Positions 60,315 through 64,000 of a stretch of 64,000 nt of DNA are shown piece by piece. Positions within the stretch are counted from its first letter, which is position 1; the number at the start of each line of letters is the position of its first letter. The DNA comes from Halobacillus litoralis (GTDB lineage: Bacteria; Bacillota; Bacilli; Bacillales; Halobacillaceae), in NCBI RefSeq assembly GCF_020171725.1, contig NZ_JAIVAJ010000003.1:173692-237691 (forward strand), read 5' to 3'. The translations under genes and the position numbers were made by a program. The notes below the pieces were generated by a model, which had not been told where the DNA came from, did no database searches, and saw nothing but the letters and a program-made list of their open reading frames with translations.

Positions 60315-60328
60315 CATTAATCCATAGG

Positions 60329-60381
60329 GACGGTTCCTGCGTTTGCTAAACGATCAAAAACATCAGAACCGTCCTCGCATT
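60329..60381. repeat. REP-like direct repeat, right copy
   Basis: GACGGTTCCTGCGTTTGC, TAAACGATCAAAAAC, ATCAGAACCGTC, CGCATTA. Ends GACGGTTC and GAACCGTC are a perfect inverted repeat here, so this copy forms the better hairpin. Confidence 0.87.
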
Positions 60382-60400
60382 ATTTATTGACCTGAATAAG

Positions 60401-60452
60401 TGCCTGTCCCTCCACTGTTTGTCAAAACAAGGGAAGTGACAGGCATTTTTTT
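60401..60452 (+). terminator. Hairpin with T run before the YjiH-like gene
   Basis: TGCCTGTC and GACAGGCA pair perfectly, with inner CCCT/AGGG, followed by seven T. It resembles a REP-like palindrome and works as a terminator for the cassette. Confidence 0.78.
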
Positions 60453-60484
60453 ATGAAATCAGACAAAAAACTTCAAACCACCCA

Positions 60485-60513
60485 TTGAATTTTAATGCAT
60501 AAACATGTATTAT
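60485..60513 (+). promoter_or_regulatory. Sigma-A promoter of the YjiH-like operon
   Basis: TTGAAT, 17 bases, TATTAT; 74 bases before the start codon. Confidence 0.65.
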
Positions 60514-60587
60514 TATCACTCTAAAGCCGATTAATCAGCGTGAAAAACTAATTTATATACAGCATTATTCATGGGAGGAGATTGGTT

Positions 60588-61976
60588 ATGAATTATGGCA
60601 ATTCAAAAGTAATCGATGAAGTACAAGATAAGAGCACGTTTACGTTTGGTCAGTTAATGAAGTTTATTGTACCGTCTTTATTTGGGGTTTTACTTTTCCT
60701 TGTACCGATATCTGTTGATGGGAAGGTTACGATTGGACTTGGGGTGTTAGCTGAGGGGCTTCAAGGGGCGATTTCAGCTTATATTCCGGCTTTCATGACG
60801 AGTGTGCTGGGCTTATCAGCCATTGGTAGTCTCGTTATGAAAGGCATTAAGTCTGATAGAATAAAAGGGAACGCTGTTCTATCGAATTTATTCGATGTCG
60901 GCGTCTTTTGGATTGTATTGCGTTGCATTGGTGCATTGTTTGCGCTATTCACGCTGATGGGCATCGGGCCGTCGTTCATATCGTCAGACCTTACGGGTGG
61001 CGTAGTACTATTTGATTTGATCCCTGTATTAATGGTCTGGTTCTTATTTGCTAGTTTGTTCATGCCTTTATTACTCGAGTTTGGATTGATGGACTTTATC
61101 GGGACGGTCGTTCGTAAAGTGATGCATCCTTTATTCAAACTTCCGGGGCGTTCTTCGATTGATGCGATGGCATCGTGGATGGGAAGTGGGACGGTCGGCG
61201 TTCTACTGACGACCCAGCAATATGAGGCAGGTTATTATTCGAAGCGTGAATCGGCTATTGTGGCAACGAACTTTTCGATTGCATCGATTGCGTTCAGCCT
61301 GGTCATTGCCAAGTTCTTATCGATTGATCATATGTTCGTCCAGTTTTATTTCAGCGTTGTAGTCTGCGGAATCGTAGCTGCGGTGATCTGTCCGCGTATC
61401 CCGCCGCTTTCCAAGAAAACCAATACCTATTATGAACCAGTTGGGAAGCAAATTGATGAAGAAGTGCCGTCTGGCGTATCAAGCTTCAGATGGGGTGTTG
61501 AAAAAGCGGTCGAGAAAGCAGACAGTGTCAAAAGTGCTCGGAGTGTGGTTCAGAAGGGGCTTTATAGCGTCGCAGATATCTGGGTAGGATTACTTCCTCT
61601 TGTCATGGCGCTTGGAACAATGGCCTTGATCATTGCGGAATTCACACCGATCTTCACGTTTCTTTCTTATCCATTTATTCCGTTATTAAATCTTCTTCAG
61701 ATTCCAGAAGCGTCGGCTGCAGCACCAGCTATGCTGGTAGGATTTGCGGATATGTTCCTTCCTGCTGTCGTCGGAAGTGGCATCGAATCCGAGTTGACGC
61801 GTTTCGTCATCGGCGTAATGTCGCTGACTCAATTAATTTACATGTCCGAAATCGGCGTATTGCTGATTAAATCAAAGATTCCGATTACCCTACTTGAATT
61901 ATTCGTGATCTTTTTACAACGTACGCTCGTAACGTTACCTGTAGCAGCGTTACTTGCACATCTATTATTCTTTTAA
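60588..61976 (+). CDS. YjiH family membrane protein (nucleoside-recognition/Gate domain)
   Basis: A 462-residue protein with about ten membrane helices. The N-terminal part (FIVPSLFGVLLFLVPI) and the Gate domain regions (GRSSIDAMASWMGSGTVGVLL near 190-210 and AMLVGFADMFLPAVVGSGIESE near 400) fit the YjiH group. The hydrophilic loop at about 275-325 is cytoplasmic. Likely a transporter of unknown substrate. ATG 60588 has GGGAGGAG 7 bases upstream. It is followed after 23 bases by an aminotransferase gene, which hints at an amine or amino acid substrate. Confidence 0.85.
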   Translation: MNYGNSKVIDEVQDKSTFTFGQLMKFIVPSLFGVLLFLVPISVDGKVTIGLGVLAEGLQGAISAYIPAFMTSVLGLSAIGSLVMKGIKSDRIKGNAVLSNLFDVGVFWIVLRCIGALFALFTLMGIGPSFISSDLTGGVVLFDLIPVLMVWFLFASLFMPLLLEFGLMDFIGTVVRKVMHPLFKLPGRSSIDAMASWMGSGTVGVLLTTQQYEAGYYSKRESAIVATNFSIASIAFSLVIAKFLSIDHMFVQFYFSVVVCGIVAAVICPRIPPLSKKTNTYYEPVGKQIDEEVPSGVSSFRWGVEKAVEKADSVKSARSVVQKGLYSVADIWVGLLPLVMALGTMALIIAEFTPIFTFLSYPFIPLLNLLQIPEASAAAPAMLVGFADMFLPAVVGSGIESELTRFVIGVMSLTQLIYMSEIGVLLIKSKIPITLLELFVIFLQRTLVTLPVAALLAHLLFF

Positions 61977-61999
61977 ACTAGTCAATGGAGGGTTTCAAC

Positions 62000-63316
62000 A
62001 TGGCGAAAGAATGGAGTCATCTTATAGATAAAATGTCGCAGCGGTTAGCACCAAGCATGGCGAAAGACCACCCGAATCTACCGGTCGAAAAAGAGGAAGG
62101 TTGTTACTACTATGGAGTGGACGGGAAAACGTATTTAGATTTCACTTCTGGTATTGCGACGACCAATGTGGGACACCGTCATCCGAAAGTGGTCCAAGCC
62201 ATTAAAGATGGAGCGGATTCCCTGGCACATGGTCCATCAGGCGTGATCATGTATGAATCGATCTTGGAGCTCGCGGACCGTTTAGCGGAAAAACTCCCTG
62301 GCGATCTAGATTGCTTCTTTTTCGGAAACAGTGGAGCTGAAGCGGTGGAAGGGGCCATCAAGCTAGCGAAGCACGTGACGCAACGACCTTATATCGTTTC
62401 ATTTATCGGAGGGTTCCACGGACGTTCGATGGGAGCGCTCAGTGTGACAAGTTCCAAGAGTAAGTATCGCCAGTTCTTGCAGCCTACTGGTTCGTATCAA
62501 GTTCCTTTTGCACAAGAAGATGAGTGTCCTCCGGGCATGGATTCAGAGGAGTACGTCGTGGCGGAGTTAGAAAAAGACTTCAAGCGTCTCTTCAATCATC
62601 AGGTAACGCCTGAAGAGGTAGCGGCTGTTATTGTCGAGCCTGTATTAGGAGAAGGCGGCTATGTCGTGCCACCGAAGAAATGGTTGGAAAAGGTTCGTGA
62701 GCTATGCGACCGCCATAATATTTTACTTATTTTTGATGAGGTCCAGACAGGGTTTGGCCGTACAGGGGAATGGTTTGCTTCACAGACGTTCGGCGTAACT
62801 CCTGACATCATGGCGATTGCCAAGGGGATTGCGAACGGAATGCCCCTCAGTGCGACCGTCGCTCCACAAGCTTTAATGAAACAATGGCCTTTGGGAAGCC
62901 ACGCCACAACGTTCGGCGGGAACCCGATCGCCTGCTCAGCAGCACTTGCTGTTTTAGATGTGATCGAAGAAGAGAACCTGCTTGAGAATGCGAAGGCTCA
63001 AGGAGCGTATGCTACAGAAAGATTGCATCAACTCCAAGAAAAACATGAATCCATTGGCCGTGTGAGATCAGTCGGATTGATGATCGGGATTGAAATCGTG
63101 GACCCGGTCACAGGGGAACCGAATAGTGACGGTCTGTTTAAGATCCTGGATAAAGCACTGGAAAATGGCGTTCTATTTTACTTTGGTGGAAACCAAACGG
63201 AAATCATCCGTATGATCCCACCATTAACGGTGACGCAGGAACAGATTGAAGAAGGACTACAAATGCTGGACAAAGCGCTGACGGAATACGAGCAGGAGAT
63301 CAGTGTCGGGTCTTAG
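62000..63316 (+). CDS. Class III aminotransferase (4-aminobutyrate aminotransferase-like)
   Basis: A 438-residue PLP enzyme. [19 protein letters not shown] (about 109-127) binds the cofactor phosphate. [18 protein letters not shown] (about 241-258) is the class III signature and K275 in [10 protein letters not shown] carries [15 protein letters not shown] is also conserved. ATG 62000 has GGAGGG 9 bases upstream. GABA, 5-aminovalerate, putrescine-derived or diaminobutyrate-type substrates are all possible. Co-transcribed with the YjiH-like transporter. Confidence 0.9.
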   Translation: MAKEWSHLIDKMSQRLAPSMAKDHPNLPVEKEEGCYYYGVDGKTYLDFTSGIATTNVGHRHPKVVQAIKDGADSLAHGPSGVIMYESILELADRLAEKLPGDLDCFFFGNSGAEAVEGAIKLAKHVTQRPYIVSFIGGFHGRSMGALSVTSSKSKYRQFLQPTGSYQVPFAQEDECPPGMDSEEYVVAELEKDFKRLFNHQVTPEEVAAVIVEPVLGEGGYVVPPKKWLEKVRELCDRHNILLIFDEVQTGFGRTGEWFASQTFGVTPDIMAIAKGIANGMPLSATVAPQALMKQWPLGSHATTFGGNPIACSAALAVLDVIEEENLLENAKAQGAYATERLHQLQEKHESIGRVRSVGLMIGIEIVDPVTGEPNSDGLFKILDKALENGVLFYFGGNQTEIIRMIPPLTVTQEQIEEGLQMLDKALTEYEQEISVGS

Positions 63317-63707
63317 GGGAAGCTTTTTTCTCTTAGAAACAGCATCAAGGATTGGAGTTTTTGAGAGATAAAGCCCAACTCTAGAAACATCTTTACCACG
63401 TAAACTTTGTAACGGTGTTCGTCCATAAACGCAAAGGTTTCTTCGTTTTTTTTGCGAAGATACCAATAACTGTTTTAAGGTTGGATTTACTTTTCTTTTC
63501 TTCTAGGTGTTGCTCTAATGGAGAAAAAATCATTCTACCTATATTTTGCGTAAGTCGAAAGATGTCATTTCCGGTCACATTAAACAGGCATAATTTTATA
63601 AATGAAGAGTCACTCCTTATGAGTTGTAGTCTGTATTACTTTCATCATAAGTCGAGGGGCTCTTTTTTATTTATTAGCACTTTTAAAATATTACTTATAT
63701 AAAACTA
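63317..63707. other. AT-rich stretch without a supported gene
   Basis: Several short frames occur on both strands (about 60-95 codons). None has both a ribosome site and a recognisable product. The minus strand shows three broken frames in a row (63257-63578) that could be the remains of a decayed gene. Confidence 0.5.
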
Positions 63708-63743
63708 TTGTTAATTCACACCAAGTTCCTATAGTGAATTAAC
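63708..63743 (+). promoter_or_regulatory. Promoter with perfect inverted repeat across it
   Basis: TTGTTA (63708-63713), 16 bases, TATAGT (63730-63735). GTTAATTCAC (63710-63719) and GTGAATTAAC (63734-63743) form a perfect 10-bp inverted repeat that covers the -35 and -10 edges. The layout is that of a repressor operator. Confidence 0.6.
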
Positions 63744-63826
63744 ATAGAAGGGAAATATAGCAAATAATTATGTTAAAATATACCTTAACTAATAATTATA
63801 AAGTAGTAGGAGGCGTATATAGAGGC

Positions 63827-64000
63827 ATGAGTGAATATGAAAATTATGCAACTGAACAAAACAATTGCAGAGATACAGCAGAAAATAATACTGATAGTGA
63901 AGTAAGTGACTTTTCATATATTAATTCTTTGGGTGAGGTAGGAAAAGGACAAGAGATTGGTGGACTTCATAAAGTTGTTGAACAAATGGGTGGAACAAAT
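63827..64000 (+). CDS. Start of an unknown gene, 3' end cut by window
   Basis: Open frame to the window edge beginning MSEYENYATEQNN, 58 residues visible, hydrophilic and rich in Asn, Glu and Asp, with GEVGKGQEIGGLHKVVEQMG at the end. AGGAGG lies 13 bases before ATG 63827, which is rather far. The frame is also open from ATG 63770 (19 codons earlier) without a good site. AT-rich codons resemble the cassette at 59555. No family recognised. Confidence 0.5.
   Translation, partial: MSEYENYATEQNNCRDTAENNTDSEVSDFSYINSLGEVGKGQEIGGLHKVVEQMGGTN

Noticed and set aside
63257..63702. Short frames on both strands after the aminotransferase gene as genes
   Set aside because: None has a credible start with ribosome site; at most the minus strand holds a decayed gene, which I cannot identify.

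Overview
The window reads as one continuous piece of a low-to-mid GC Gram-positive chromosome of the family Bacillaceae. The gene order guaA - purine permease - yebE - yebG - purEKBCSQLFMNHD - yerA - yerB - yerC - pcrB - pcrA - ligA - camS - (proline transporter) - gatCAB - dgkB - rlmCD is the order known from Bacillus subtilis. A Spo0E-like gene argues for a spore former. Strong AGGAGG-type ribosome binding sites, sigma-A promoters and three guanine riboswitches fit. A salt-adapted genus such as Halobacillus or Pontibacillus is my inference; no rRNA gene is present to prove it. Nearly all genes lie on the + strand.

Layout. 1-7880: a glycan-type cluster (5'-cut GH38 alpha-mannosidase, DUF4127 protein, FAD-dependent oxidoreductase, exported GHL10-type glycoside hydrolase). 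7915-11003: unrelated small genes, including a 52-aa Spo0E-like gene on the minus strand. 11311-15739: MoxR / DUF58 / transglutaminase operon. 15736-34692: purine block; guaA, a guanine/hypoxanthine permease and the 12-gene pur operon each sit behind their own guanine riboswitch with a terminator. 34654-41375: yerABC, membrane proteins, an APH-like kinase, and two tiny minus-strand membrane-protein genes (one antisense to the end of purD). 41656-47755: pcrB-pcrA-ligA-camS. 48511-52299: P5C dehydrogenase, a 41-aa membrane peptide and an OpuE/PutP-type proline symporter. 52760-55961: gatCAB. 56159-59131: dgkB, rlmCD and a small zinc-ribbon protein. 59211-60381: an AT-rich two-gene cassette between direct repeats. 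60588-63316: YjiH-type membrane protein plus class III aminotransferase. 63317-64000: AT-rich end with a cut gene.

The most striking unexplained material is between genes. (1) Six complete or near-complete copies, plus two or three damaged ones, of a roughly 110-190 bp element carry a conserved core (GCTTTCCG / GGAGTCTC) enclosed by 9-18 bp terminal arms. The arms differ in every copy but stay complementary within each copy. Three copies stand between the pur riboswitch and purE. (2) There are short tandem arrays with strict helical periods: 20 or 21 bp GCGCG-centred arrays at three loci, and a 51-bp palindromic array at two loci. (3) One long element carries hairpins with identical AGGAC loops on different stems. 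(4) The two AT-rich islands each have a perfect inverted repeat laid across a promoter.

How the genes work together: guanine or hypoxanthine level probably gates purine synthesis, GMP synthesis and purine uptake in concert through the three riboswitches. The proline genes could serve both nutrition and osmotic adjustment. The pcrA-ligA and gatCAB blocks are housekeeping functions of DNA repair and tRNA-dependent amidation.
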